Shown here piece after piece: positions 35,104 through 45,287 of a stretch of 64,000 nt of DNA (position 1 is the stretch's first letter; each line of letters begins with the position of its first letter). The notes under the pieces are model-generated. The model was not told the origin of the DNA, did no database searches, and was given only the letters and a program-made list of their open reading frames with translations. The stretch is from Ceratodon purpureus (Eukaryota; Streptophyta; Bryopsida; Pseudoditrichales; Ditrichaceae), in assembly GCA_014871385.1 (NCBI GenBank), contig CM026425.1:18932902-18996901 (forward strand). Direction: 5' to 3'. The translations under genes and the position numbers were made by a program.

Positions 35104-35900
35104 CAAATTTGAAGTACCCTCGATCTACGTGCTGCCAGCGGAAATAAAAAACAAAGACAGTTGCAATTAATAAATGAATCCTAGGGTGCCAATGAAAAAT
35201 AAAATAAAATACATGAAGTCTAAAGAATGGCCGGGGTTTCAAAGAGCTCGGGTCTGAATCTGGAAATTGCTTAGAACTTGCGGTGGCGCCATTGATGGTG
35301 GAGCCTACTACCAGCGCAAAATAAGAAATAAAAACAATTGCAAACAAGAGACCACATCAGTTGCAAGCACAAAATGGAGTTTGGCACTTGACAAATATAA
35401 AGTAATTAGGAAGGAATGTAAAGTTTGTCACTTCGGTCGTAGAGGTTGGCTCCTTCGTGAACTTGGTGCTCTGAACTAGCAGTGGCGGGTACAATGCAGC
35501 CCTTGCTTCCAACGCAGGAAAAAAAAGGAAGGTTGCAAATAAAAAAAGAACCACGGTTGATTCTAATAGAATAAAATAAAAATAAAAAAACATTTGTACA
35601 TAAGAGATGAAGTAGGTCGCATATGGAAAATAATAACAATTGCAAATATTAAAAGGAACCATGGTTGCGATTAATGAAATAAGAAAGAAAAAAGAACAAA
35701 AAAGGTTGCAAATAAAAAATGCAACCTGGTTGCATATAAGAAGGGAAATACAAAGGGAAGAACATTGAAGACGGCCATGGCTCTCAAATAGCGCAAGCTT
35801 CAAGAGGTAAACAGGTCGAAAGATAAAATGGCGGCTAAAATGGAGCCCTTGCTGTCGGCAGTCCACAATAAAGAAGAAATACAGTTGCAAATAAAAAAGA
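35104..35900. repeat. GTTGCAAATAAAAA-type dispersed repeats between the convergent genes
   Basis: At least seven variants of (A)GTTGCAAATAAAAA occur (about 35158, 35337, 35358, 35531, 35638, 35704 and 35883), several followed by GAACCA(C/T)GGTTG. They fill the gap between the two gene ends of unit 1, where 3' UTRs and terminators are expected. Confidence 0.6.
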
Positions 35901-36063
35901 AGGGTTACAAGAATGCCATTTCTTTCAAAGAGACATGGCAGTCCAGAGGCAAATTGTTTTCAACTTCGGAAAAGTTTGAGAAAGGTGGCCCATAAAAGTC
36001 CGGACCTACAGTTGCTGCCAGCAAACCCCTAACCCGGCCTACAAAACTATCGAAGGTGGGAAT

Positions 36064-38026
36064 CTACTCCACGGCTCCATTTGTGGCAATTGCCTCAACA
36101 AGGCTCGACAGTCCCTCCATGTTGGTGTCGTCCTCGTTCTTCTCAGCTTCACCTGGTCCTTGCGTGGTGGCGGAGGAGTCACGGTTCCCATCTCCGGATA
36201 GGGCTGCCTGCGTCTCATGAGAAGAGCGTTGCGTGGGATCGAACCCTAGGGAGTCTGAATCGGGGAGAGCATCCTCTGCAGTTGCTGCCAACAAACAAGA
36301 ATTAGAAAAGAAGTAACATTCGGATGTATCAACGGGGCAGGCAACAAGCAATGGGTAGGTAGGTTTAGGGGCAACAAACCTTGGTCGCCCTTGGCCTTCT
36401 TCCACGGGAGGGCGGCCACAGAGGGGGCAGCGGGCCGCTTGCTGCCAGCACGTGGTGAAGCGGGCTCGGCCAGAAAGATCTCCTCCGTGAGACGTAACTC
36501 CTCCGCGGCCTTGGAGTCAAGGTCGAAGCCCCACTGCCCAAGCCATCCTCCAGTCATCCCCCGCTCGCATCGACGGCATCGGGCGTCTTGGGAGAAGACT
36601 GCCTCAAACATACAATGGGGATGTACCAAGCAGCCGCAAAACAAAGGTACGCGACAGGTGTCAACGAAGTAACGCCCGCAGAAGGGGCATGGGTCGTTTA
36701 GGGCTATTGGCAACACTTGGAACTTCCGAGGGTAACGAGCCAACACCTTCTTCGGCCGCAAGAAAGCTGATGCCAACTCCAAGGCCAAAATCTCCGCTGT
36801 CAGCGCGGAGACCTCAGCATGTCATCTCTGCTCATCGGCTTCCATCTCCTCCAACTTCTTGTAGACCCTATCAATGCGGGCCTGGGCCTCAAGGAGTGCC
36901 TTGCTTGCAAGCCCCAGCTTGTCTTGGCCTAAGCGGGCCGCCTGATCAAAGCGCCTCTTCTCTTGATCGTTGCCATCAGCCGCGGCCTTCTTGGCGGCCT
37001 CGCGGGTGGAGAAGATGTCGTCATAGAGCTTGGACTCCTCGGCGTCCTTGGCCTTGATGTAGTCCCGCTGGGTTGCAAGGTCGACCTTCACGCGATCTCG
37101 GCTGGCCTCCACCTTCACAAGTGCCGCCTCCAATGACTTCTTCTTGAGGCGCTGTTGCTCCAGGACCTGCTTCGGATCCGTTGCCACCAAGGGCTGCACC
37201 TTGATGGCAACGGCAGCTCGGGTCTTCACGGCCTTTTTCTCCTCCACGGCCTTGCCAGGAGCGGGCAGGGATCGAGGACCTCTGACCTTCTTCGCCTCCG
37301 CTGCCGTGACGGCCTTGGAGGTGGCTCCAAATACCTTGGCTCTGCAACTCGCCTCCGCCCCTCCGCCCTTGCCCTTGCTGCCATCACCGGGGATGTGGCC
37401 AACAAGGAAGTCGATGATGGCTTCAATCTGCTCCCTCAAGGCCGGGGGTGTCAACTTCTGCGGATTACACCCTAGCAGCTTCTCACGCCCTTTCTGAAGG
37501 GCCTCCGCCTTCTGGGCGAAGTTGACATCCTCGCCCTCCTCAGAGAAGAGGTGGCAAGCCCGAAAGAAGGAGGTCCCGAATGCCCAATTGTCGAGGTCAC
37601 CTCCATTGGTCTTCCGGTACATCTCCAAGTAATTCCTTTGGGCCTCCTGATTTTCACAGTCAGCAACGTAGTGCCGCCCAAAAGAACGCTCTGGCCATCT
37701 ATCGATGAAGTCGGCTCTCCTGCAATGCTTGTCGCTGCTGAGGTCAATGAACTTGAACCCCTTATTGGAGAGCCCCAAGGTGCGGTAGAAGAAGTCCTCA
37801 TCGTAATCTGCAACTTGCCTACCCAGCAGAAATGGGGCGAGGTGGTGGAGCTGTCGATGAAGTGCACGGGGTAAGGTCCCAAATCAAATGCATCGTCCCA
37901 CGGCGTCTCAACTCCTTCCTCCTCCTTGCTGTCAGCAACCTCCACGACCTCCTTCTTCCCCGCAGCCTTCTCGGTGCGGTCCTCCTCCCGAGAAGCCGCG
38001 GCCTTTCCCTTCCTCCGACTCGACAT
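36064..38026 (-). pseudogene. Coiled-coil plus RING-finger accessory gene of unit 1, interrupted
   Basis: The minus-strand gene starts at MSSRRKGKAAASREEDRTEK, then PWDDAFDLGPYPVHFID, FYRTLGLSNKGFKFIDLSSD and RADFIDRWPERSFGRHYVAD. A K/A-rich linker follows, then a long coiled coil (EQQRLKKKSLEAALVKVEAS to about 36825) and a RING-type finger at 36689-36570. Its ligands are spaced C-x2-C-x13-C-x-C-x2-H-x2-C-x10-C-x2-C. A 95-bp intron (36379-36285; GTTTGT, TTGGCAG) leads in phase to an acidic last exon ending at 36064. RING fingers usually act as E3 ubiquitin or SUMO ligases; the fourth ligand here is C where unit 2 has H. About two breaks interrupt the frame. The gene is convergent with the plus-strand gene of unit 1. 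The domain order matches the RING gene of unit 2. Confidence 0.65.
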
Positions 38027-39500
38027 CCCTAGTGCTGGTAGTGCAAAAACAACAAGTTTTACAATAGGGGGATCACGCATGGCAGCTGGAAAACGAAAGA
38101 CCACTGACAACACATTACTCGTGCGGTTTAGTTAAATTTAGTTCTGAAAACATGAAGCCTCACAACTCAAAGGACCTTGGCGGCCATGGCTGAACGACCT
38201 CACCCAACTGTGCCATGCCTCTCTACGCACCATTACAACAACAAAGAGAAATTGCCTAACAGAGTTGCAAAAATCGTATGCTTACCTCTAAGCCGAAGCT
38301 CAGTCGCAGCTGGCTTCCGTTGCCAAAGCTCCCTTCCCCGCGCTGTAGCTCCCCTTTGCACGGCTTGCTCCTCTCTCCTCCTTCTGTTCCCCTCTACAGC
38401 CCAAGCTCGCCCTCTTCCCCTTTAGCTCCCCTCTGAGCCGCGGCTGTCCTTCGGCGCCGAAGCTCCCCTCCGACCTGCTGCTTCTCCCTGCTGCTTCTCC
38501 CCGCTGCTCGCGCTGGCCTTCTTCACTGCTCCCCAAGGCGCCCCAGCTCCTCCCCGCCCCTCTGCTCACACCTCCGCGCTATTCCTTCCGCTGCAACGCT
38601 GGTGCTCCGGGCAAAGCAGCTCCCTCTGCTGCGGGCGTTGCTGCTGCGGGCCCGCTGCTCCTCACAGCCCACCCCGCTCCTCGCTCCCCCAACTCGCTCC
38701 TCAGAACTCGACCCCGCTCCTTGCAGCGCGGCCTACTCTTCACTCCTGAGCTCCTCCACGCGCAGCGCCCCCGCCCCTTCCGGTGCAGCTCCTCCACGGA
38801 GCGCACTTCACGATGCGGCTGCCTCACCAAGTTCTCACGGCCCCCTCCACACCCACAAAATCCTCTCGGCCCCATCCGCCTAGTTTGAAATTGCGCTCCT
38901 CAGAAGTTACTTCTGCGCTCCTCAACGGCAGGAATGTTGGGTGTGGAGAAAGACGATGGATCAGCTTCCCCTACAGGACTGCCGTGTTAGTGCAAACCCG
39001 AGGCACTTGCTGGAAGCAAGAGGTCGGCAGCAGAAGAGAGGCAGAGAGCAGCTAACAGTCAACCCGGTGCGCGTGTGTCAAAGTGTTGGCAAGCGCAAAC
39101 AAGAAGTTGGAGAGGATTGCGTCGAAAGGGCTGATCAAGAGCTACATCTAGGAGGGGTGGATTAGGTGGATTGGGCGGTGACGGAGGGCACGGCAAGAGC
39201 AAAAGCAACATCCTCTTCTACTTGTGATTTCATTCACACTGCTTTTTCTTTTCTTTTTCTTTAAGCCACTTGTAATTTTTTTGGCACCGTTCTTGGAATC
39301 CAGGAAAAAAGAAAATGTTGTTGACGATGTTGTTGTTGTTGCAACAAGAAGGATGTCATGGAGGATCAGACTGGTGTCTGCCGCTTATCTTCAAGGTTGA
39401 GTAGCAATTTTATTTTGATGCAGGGAGAATTGGTTTGGCTGACTTCGTGAGCAGCGAGAGCGTGTGAGAGTGTTGTGGGAGTGGTGCAATCGTAGGAGCA
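38027..39500 (-). other. 5' side of the unit 1 RING gene, GCTCC-rich block
   Basis: Between 38290 and 38800 the plus strand is crowded with GCTCC(T/C) (GGAGC on the gene's strand), several per line, giving long chance open frames on both strands. This compositional block lies just upstream of the RING gene, as the ACGGCCGT block does in unit 2. It probably contains the promoter and the right end of unit 1. From 38900 to 39500 nothing is recognised. Confidence 0.5.
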
Positions 39501-39895
39501 GGGTTGTCACGGTCGTCCGGGACGCTCGGGACGTGGGGACGTCCGCGGACGTCCGCCAGCGCCACAGGACGTCCTGTGACTTAGAAAAAAAAAATCACGC
39601 GCACAGGTTTCACCCCAAGGTGAAACCACACCTTGAACGCGGGGGAGGGGTTGCGGGGGAGGGTGCGGCCGTCGCCGCGGAGGGGGGGGGGGGGGGGCGT
39701 CGGCCGCGTCGGGAAGGGGCCGTCCTCGGCGACGGCCCCTTGCCGTCGCTGCGGAGGGGGGGGCCGTCCCCGGCGACGGCCCCTTGCCGTCGCCGCGGAG
39801 GGGGGGGGCCGTCCCCGGCGACGGCCCCTTGCCGTCGCCGCGGTGGGGGGGGGGGCCGTCTCCGGCGACGGCCCCTTCGACGGCCGTGACAACCC
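39501..39895. repeat. GC-rich block with 17-bp inverted arms and 44-47-bp tandem units (left end of unit 2)
   Basis: GGGTTGTCACGGTCGTC (39501-39517) is matched in inverse, 16 of 17, by GACGGCCGTGACAACCC (39879-39895). Inside, from about 39718, four tandem units of 44-47 bp carry GGCCGTCCCCGGCGACGGCC and CCTTGCCGTCGCCGCGG, separated by G runs (16 G at 39682-39697). It could be a MITE of its own or the terminal/promoter block of the hAT unit that follows. No target duplication was found. Confidence 0.65.
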
Positions 39896-39986
39896 ATGAT
39901 CCGACGGCCCCCTGCTTGACTTACCGCCTTGACGGCCGTCCTCCCTTGATTTTTAGGGCTTACCCCTTGGCATTTCATGGGATGAG

Positions 39987-39994
39987 TATAAAAG
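39987..39994 (+). promoter_or_regulatory. TATA box upstream of the unit 2 hAT gene
   Basis: TATAAAAG in GATGAGTATAAAAGACCCC lies 205 bp upstream of the first ATG (40199) and just downstream of the GC-rich block, a normal plant core-promoter arrangement. Confidence 0.6.
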
Positions 39995-41756
39995 ACCCCT
40001 CCTGGAAGTTGGCATTACACTTCTGAATTGTACTCCATGTGCTACTAGTTGCACTAATATACGTGTGTATCTGTTGCATGGTGAATGGCGGCGTTCAGAA
40101 GTGTGTTGAATTGGAGCTTCTTCGGAGGCTCTAGTTCTCTTGAGGACGTGATACCCTGATTTTTTGAAGTTTTTCCGGGCGATCTATCAAGTGCACCAAT
40201 GGCGTCTAGAAGTTACTCACCATGGTATACCGAAGTCCATATGATCGATGCAGAGAAGAAGAAGACTGAGATGGTTCAATGTATGCTATGCAAGAACACT
40301 TTCGCAAAGAGGATTGAGCGGATGCTCAGTCATTTGGGCTATGACAAAGTTCTAGGGGTACGGACTAGTGGAGTAGGTCGTTGCACTAATTTGTCACCCG
40401 CTATATAGTCCTTGTTCAAGAATCGCGGTGGCAAATTCCCCAACGACTTGAGAATATTCATGTCGGAGCAGAGTACTTCCCCCGTGACTCGTGGCAATAT
40501 ATCCCCGAGAGTGAACACTCCCATGGATGTGGACTCATGCGCTGGATTCCGGGTTTGTACTCCGAAGAATGAACCCGTTTTATTTGGTGAGGGTGTACCT
40601 TTCATTTCCACTCTACCGGGGGAAGGTAGTGGACAGTTTCCTCCTTTGAAGGCAAAGAGGCAATCTACCCTTCAAGAGGGCTTCGAAGAGACTCAGAGGC
40701 GGGAATGCGACAAAGCATGGGCGACATGTTTTTACGAGAACAGTATCTCGTTTAACGTGGCTCAGAGTGCCTCTTTCAAGGACGCGGTGTTGAAGACGTC
40801 CAACATGAAGAGATCATACACACCTCCATCTTTCCACCATCTCCGAACAAATTTACTAGCCCAAGCAAGGACTGATTTGGAGACTTCCTTGAATGATAGG
40901 ATTTTTTCCAGTGTTAGGAAGTACGGGGGAACGTCGGCCCTTGATGGATGGACTTCTGTAAGCAGTCGCCCTCTAATAAATGCAATGCTGGTATCTCCAG
41001 CTGGTGAGTTATTCTTGGGAGCCGTTGACACGAGTGGGAAAGAGAAGGATGCCGTTTTCGTAGCAACCGTCATTGAGAAGTTTATCCAACAAGTTGGAGA
41101 ACAGAACATCATTCAAGTATGCTACGATAATGCTCCGGTGATGCTTAATGCCGGAAAGTTGGTCCAAGCACTCTATCCATCCATATTTGTCCAAGGATGT
41201 GCTGCCCATGCGATGGACCTTTTGTTGGAGGACTGGAGTAAGATGAAGTGGGTGAAGGAGCTCCTAGATCGGGCTAAGAACTTGGTTAAGTTCATAAAGA
41301 TAAGGCAAATGCCACTCTCGGTATTTCGAAAGCACGAGGCAAAACTTAGCTTGCTGATGCCTGGTCAGACTAGGTTTGCATCGCACTACATTATGATTTT
41401 GCGTCTATTGAAGGTTTGAGGAGCATTGGAGCAGAGCGTTGTGGATCCTGACTAGAGAAACTACGAAACGAAGAAGACCTTATCTGCCCGTGACAAAGTG
41501 AAGATCTCACGCGATGTTAAGAGGGTTGTCTTGGATGACATTTTCTGGGAGCAATGTGCAAACTTCAAGTGGATGACGAGTCCCGTTGTACATGCCCTAC
41601 GAGAGTTTGATGCAAAGAAAACGACATTGGGTAAAGCCTACGTCGTTCTCCGCAACCTTGTGAAGCATGTTCTCTCTTTACGCCATGAGCCCTTCAAACT
41701 AGACTCTGACAATGCTGATTTCTGCGAGGACTCATTTTATGAGTGTAAAGCCATGA

Positions 41757-41761
41757 TCAAA
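41757..41761. repeat. Target-site duplication, left copy, of the Gypsy element
   Basis: TCAAA precedes TGTAGCACGACG and recurs at 54653-54657 after CTTTCCACA. Five bp is the usual size for Ty3/Gypsy integration. Confidence 0.93.
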
Positions 41762-44700
41762 TGTAGCACGACGTGGTATCAGTATTCCTCCGGAAGGCAC
41801 TTAATTGACACTAAATACCCTCCAAAGTAAACCACTCCGTGTTCGTTCCCACGAAGACCTATAGTTTTCTTCCTTTTAGATTTTAACGGAAATCACCACC
41901 GGTGTCCGACCGTATTCCGTCTTACAACCGGTTGGCTGAATCCGGTAGTTTTTGCCTCGTTCCTATTTTCCGGCTTTTTAGACTAGTGGCCGGTTCCCAC
42001 TGATCCGTCTATCCTTTCAAGTGGCTGGATTTTCCACCGTCCCGTGACTTATAGTGGCTGGACACCCCACTGTTCCTATCTACCACCCGAGAAGTGGAGT
42101 AATAATCCTTCCGTACGGCTATGGACCGGTCCGGATAACTACTCAGTACCGGTTACTGATACGGAAATCATACTACAATGACATCACCTTACGGCTGCAC
42201 GGTATTCTACCATACTATCTTCCTTCCGGATTGGTTCGCAGTAGGGCATCCGGCTTTTATCCCATCTACAGGAAGCGACCGGTCCGTTTCCGGATCCCGG
42301 TGTACACACGGCTCTCCGTGTCCTTGAGACTACCAGCCCTGCTGCAATACGTCTCTCCTTCCCTACGGGCTCCTTCCGGGACTGGTAACCGTCAACACTC
42401 GACGCTTGACACCTCCCCAGTCTCTCCGGGCGCTCTCCTGACCTTCCTACTGTTCAACACTCCTCCGGAACACTACTGAAGACAATAGTACCACAAACCA
42501 TACGGCAACGGACCCGTCAGCAGCCGGTTGACACAACAAATCCAAAAGTATATTCTCAATTGCAACAACAAAACGGCGTACAAAAACAAGGCCCCGGCCT
42601 TGGGAAAACGTCTAACTTAAATACTAAAACCTATCGGTTCCTAAAGCGACCAAGTGGCCCACCGAGATCCAGAAATTCCGGATCTTGGATCCGGGAATCC
42701 CGGACCGGTGGCCGCCTTCTATTCCTAGTTACTGCCGCTATCTATCCGGATTGGCAGCCGGGTGCACTGGAGCCCCATCGTTAGTCGCTGCCATTTTATC
42801 CGGTCCTTATCCTAAAACCTACTCCTTGTGCTTATCTAGCCGGGGACTGTGCCGGGTTCCGTCCAACCGTTCCTTCTTCTGTGGCCGCTTCAGTTTCTTC
42901 AACGAGGGGCCTTCTTCCGGAGCCTCAGATGCTGACGGTTCGCTGGACTTCCGGGATCGGTCTACTTGAACTGCCGGGGATGGAGATCGTGCCGCCACCG
43001 GAACTGCGCTGAGATCCACCTGGAGCGTTTCCGGAGATCCCTGTACCGGTATAAAATCTACCGGTGGTGGTCTCTGGTCCGGTCCCAAAGGAATGTTTCC
43101 GGGGTTAACAGTCTCGACTCCATCCAAGTTGGGTAGAGTGTGCAGACTGCTCAAGGTGTCCGGAATGGGATCCTCCAGCGGGTGTCCTACCTCCTGTTGG
43201 GCGGGCCGGATGGCCGACCGTATCGGAGAGGCTGGAGGTGGCACCGGTGCCGGTTCCCTGGTTGGGGACGGTGGTCTGGGATCCTCTTGATTTGCCGGTG
43301 GCCCTGATGACGGACCGGCCTCTGCGTAACCGAGGACTTCCACCAGGTTCTTCATCATCATCCAAGTGTCCTTCATCACCTGCGTCCGGTCGTGCATGAA
43401 CTTTATAATATTCTTCATAGTCGGATCCGGTTGACGGGTCAGGAAGGCTTGGTAAACGGCGCACTGATTGGCCACATCCACCGGAAGAGCTAAAGTGGCC
43501 TTGATCTCGGCGACCGACCGGATGGCCTCGACTGACCGGTCACGGGCGTCATTGAAATCTTTCCGGGCATCACGCACCTCCTCCTCGAGCTTCCGATTCG
43601 TTTCCCGGTACTTCGCTAGCTGGTCCATGTGCTTCTCCTGGAGACCGGCCAAGTCCCGGTGCTTGCGAAGAATACTCAGGCAATCCTCCAACCGGTCCGA
43701 ACCCGTAAGGATCATTACCTCCCTAGTCAACCGGCCCTCCGCCTGCCTAGTCGACTGTAAGAACCGGGCATACGTCGTCGCCTACTCCGATAGGTTAACT
43801 AAGTCCTGGTACGGATCTCCGGTGTGCTCCGGTGGTCCGGTGGGCTGTCGGATCTCCGTGTTCAGGGTTCGCTTGGCCGGTACTGGAGTCCGAGGTGATC
43901 CGGATGGCTGTCCCTTTTCCGGGCTAGGACGGGGTCTCTTAGCCGGCGTGGGGGAGACCTCAACAACATCATCATCGTCGTCCTGGTCGGACACTTCTTC
44001 CGGCTCAGCGAACTGCTGATAGCTTAAGAGCTCATCGTACTCCCGGACCTCCTCAGCACTCAACAGCCCCTTAGTACGGTAGAGGTGAATGAGGAAAGAC
44101 GGAAGGCAGGTGGCCTGCTTCTTGGTCTTCCGGAGATTGGCCACCTGTCGGTCGATTATCGTCTTCATCATGACCCCCCAGTCCACCGTGAATTCACCGA
44201 TCATGGCCCCAATGAAAACGGACGCCCACTTGTTGGTGATCCGTTTGGGCTTTTCCGGATGGAAAATAGGGTTCATAAACCCTACGACTCTCCGGGCCTC
44301 CGGATCCGCAATGTCATCCAGCCCCCATCCTTCTCTCGGGTCTCCGGCCCCCTTGAGATACCGGTGTACGAAGTCCCGGGGCTCCGGCGTCGAGACCTCG
44401 CCGGAGTTCTTGAAACCATACGTCTCCCTCCAGAGTTGTGCCGTCCATTGATCCGGCTCTCCCCGAATGGTTCCTCGATTCTCGGGATTCTTGACGAGGA
44501 TCTCCTGGGCCGGAAGGGCAAGCTTCCAACCCCATGCCTTGTCCAGTAGGACCTCACATCTCATAGACTCCAAGGCGGTCCGGAGGAGCTCCTTCTCCTT
44601 CTCGCCGGCCGGTATCAACGGCATTACCCGTTGTACCCTGAACGACTGTCCTTCCGCCGCCGGTTCCTTCCCTTTCCTACCCATTCTGCTAAGTCCTCCT

Positions 44701-45274
44701 CTCCGTCACTCCGGTAACACCTGCACGCACGATCCTCACCACAATCTCTCGCCTAACGGAAACACTTCCGTCTCACTGTCTCTCTCCTACCGTCTAACCC
44801 TAACTGCGCCCTCCGCCTTAGAGCGCAAGGACCCGTCGTGCCACAAAATGACAAAGAGAAAGGAGGAGCATGGCGGTTCTTCCTCCTTTTATACCTGCCC
44901 TCGCGCCCACCCGTTCGTAGCTCATCATGACGGACGGTCGTAGCCCCTCATCATTGGACGGTCGCGACCGGCGGCGTTTTAATGGTTGCAGCCATTATCC
45001 CCGTGTGCGTTGTACCTTTTGGTGGTTATCCTTAAGTCTGCCGGGTCAGGGCTCTGTCATATGGACTGTACCCGTCTCTCCTCCACCGCAGACGACCGGA
45101 TCTCACCCGGCTGGCCTTCCGGTCACTTATTTATTCAGCCGACCGGCTTAACCGGTTGTTTTACTTATAGGCTTAGTACTTCCGTATTTCTAACATAAAA
45201 TTTTTAATTTTTTTTATCATTTTCCTACCGGAATTAGTATTCCGGTGTGTCAACCGTGGAAATCACTTTCCACA
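41762..45274 (-). repeat. 3' LTR of the Gypsy element, 3513 bp
   Basis: Starts TGTGGAAAGTGATTTCC and ends CGTCGTGCTACA on the minus strand. It matches 51140-54652 base for base in length. Confidence 0.95.
42819..44684 (-). pseudogene. LTR-borne gene, copy in the 3' LTR, about one break
   Basis: Second copy of the gene described at 52197-54062, at the equivalent position in the 3' LTR. It is nearly identical but interrupted about once. Because both LTRs are made from one template at reverse transcription, the difference arose after insertion. Confidence 0.85.
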
Positions 45275-45277
45275 TTA

Positions 45278-45287
45278 CCCCTTTTTC
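45278..45287 (-). other. Polypurine tract of the Gypsy element
   Basis: GAAAAAGGGG, three bases before the 3' LTR in element orientation, overlapping the end of pol. It primes plus-strand synthesis. Confidence 0.8.

Larger units (their letters stand above)
33221..37385. repeat. GCTGCCA motif series across unit 1
   Basis: Ten copies of GCTGCCA, most as TTGCTGCCAGC or CTGCTGCCAGC, lie at about 33221, 33396, 34559, 34639, 34850, 35128, 36013, 36284, 36440 and 37378. All are in the same (+) orientation although the two genes of the unit face each other. Fewer than one would be expected. One copy forms the splice acceptor at 36285. Confidence 0.65.

Noticed and set aside
39501-39895. Considered as a CRISPR-like or satellite array
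   Set aside because: Units are contiguous without unique spacers and the setting is eukaryotic. A tandem repeat with foldback arms describes it better.
42054-42479. 141-codon plus-strand frame found identically in both LTRs (also 51432-51857)
   Set aside because: It is duplicated only because the LTRs are duplicated, and it is antisense to the element, without a domain. The conserved-looking repetition is not evidence of coding.
43468-44549. Long plus-strand frames opposite the LTR-borne gene
   Set aside because: Antisense shadows of the 621-codon gene, caused by its GC-rich codon use.
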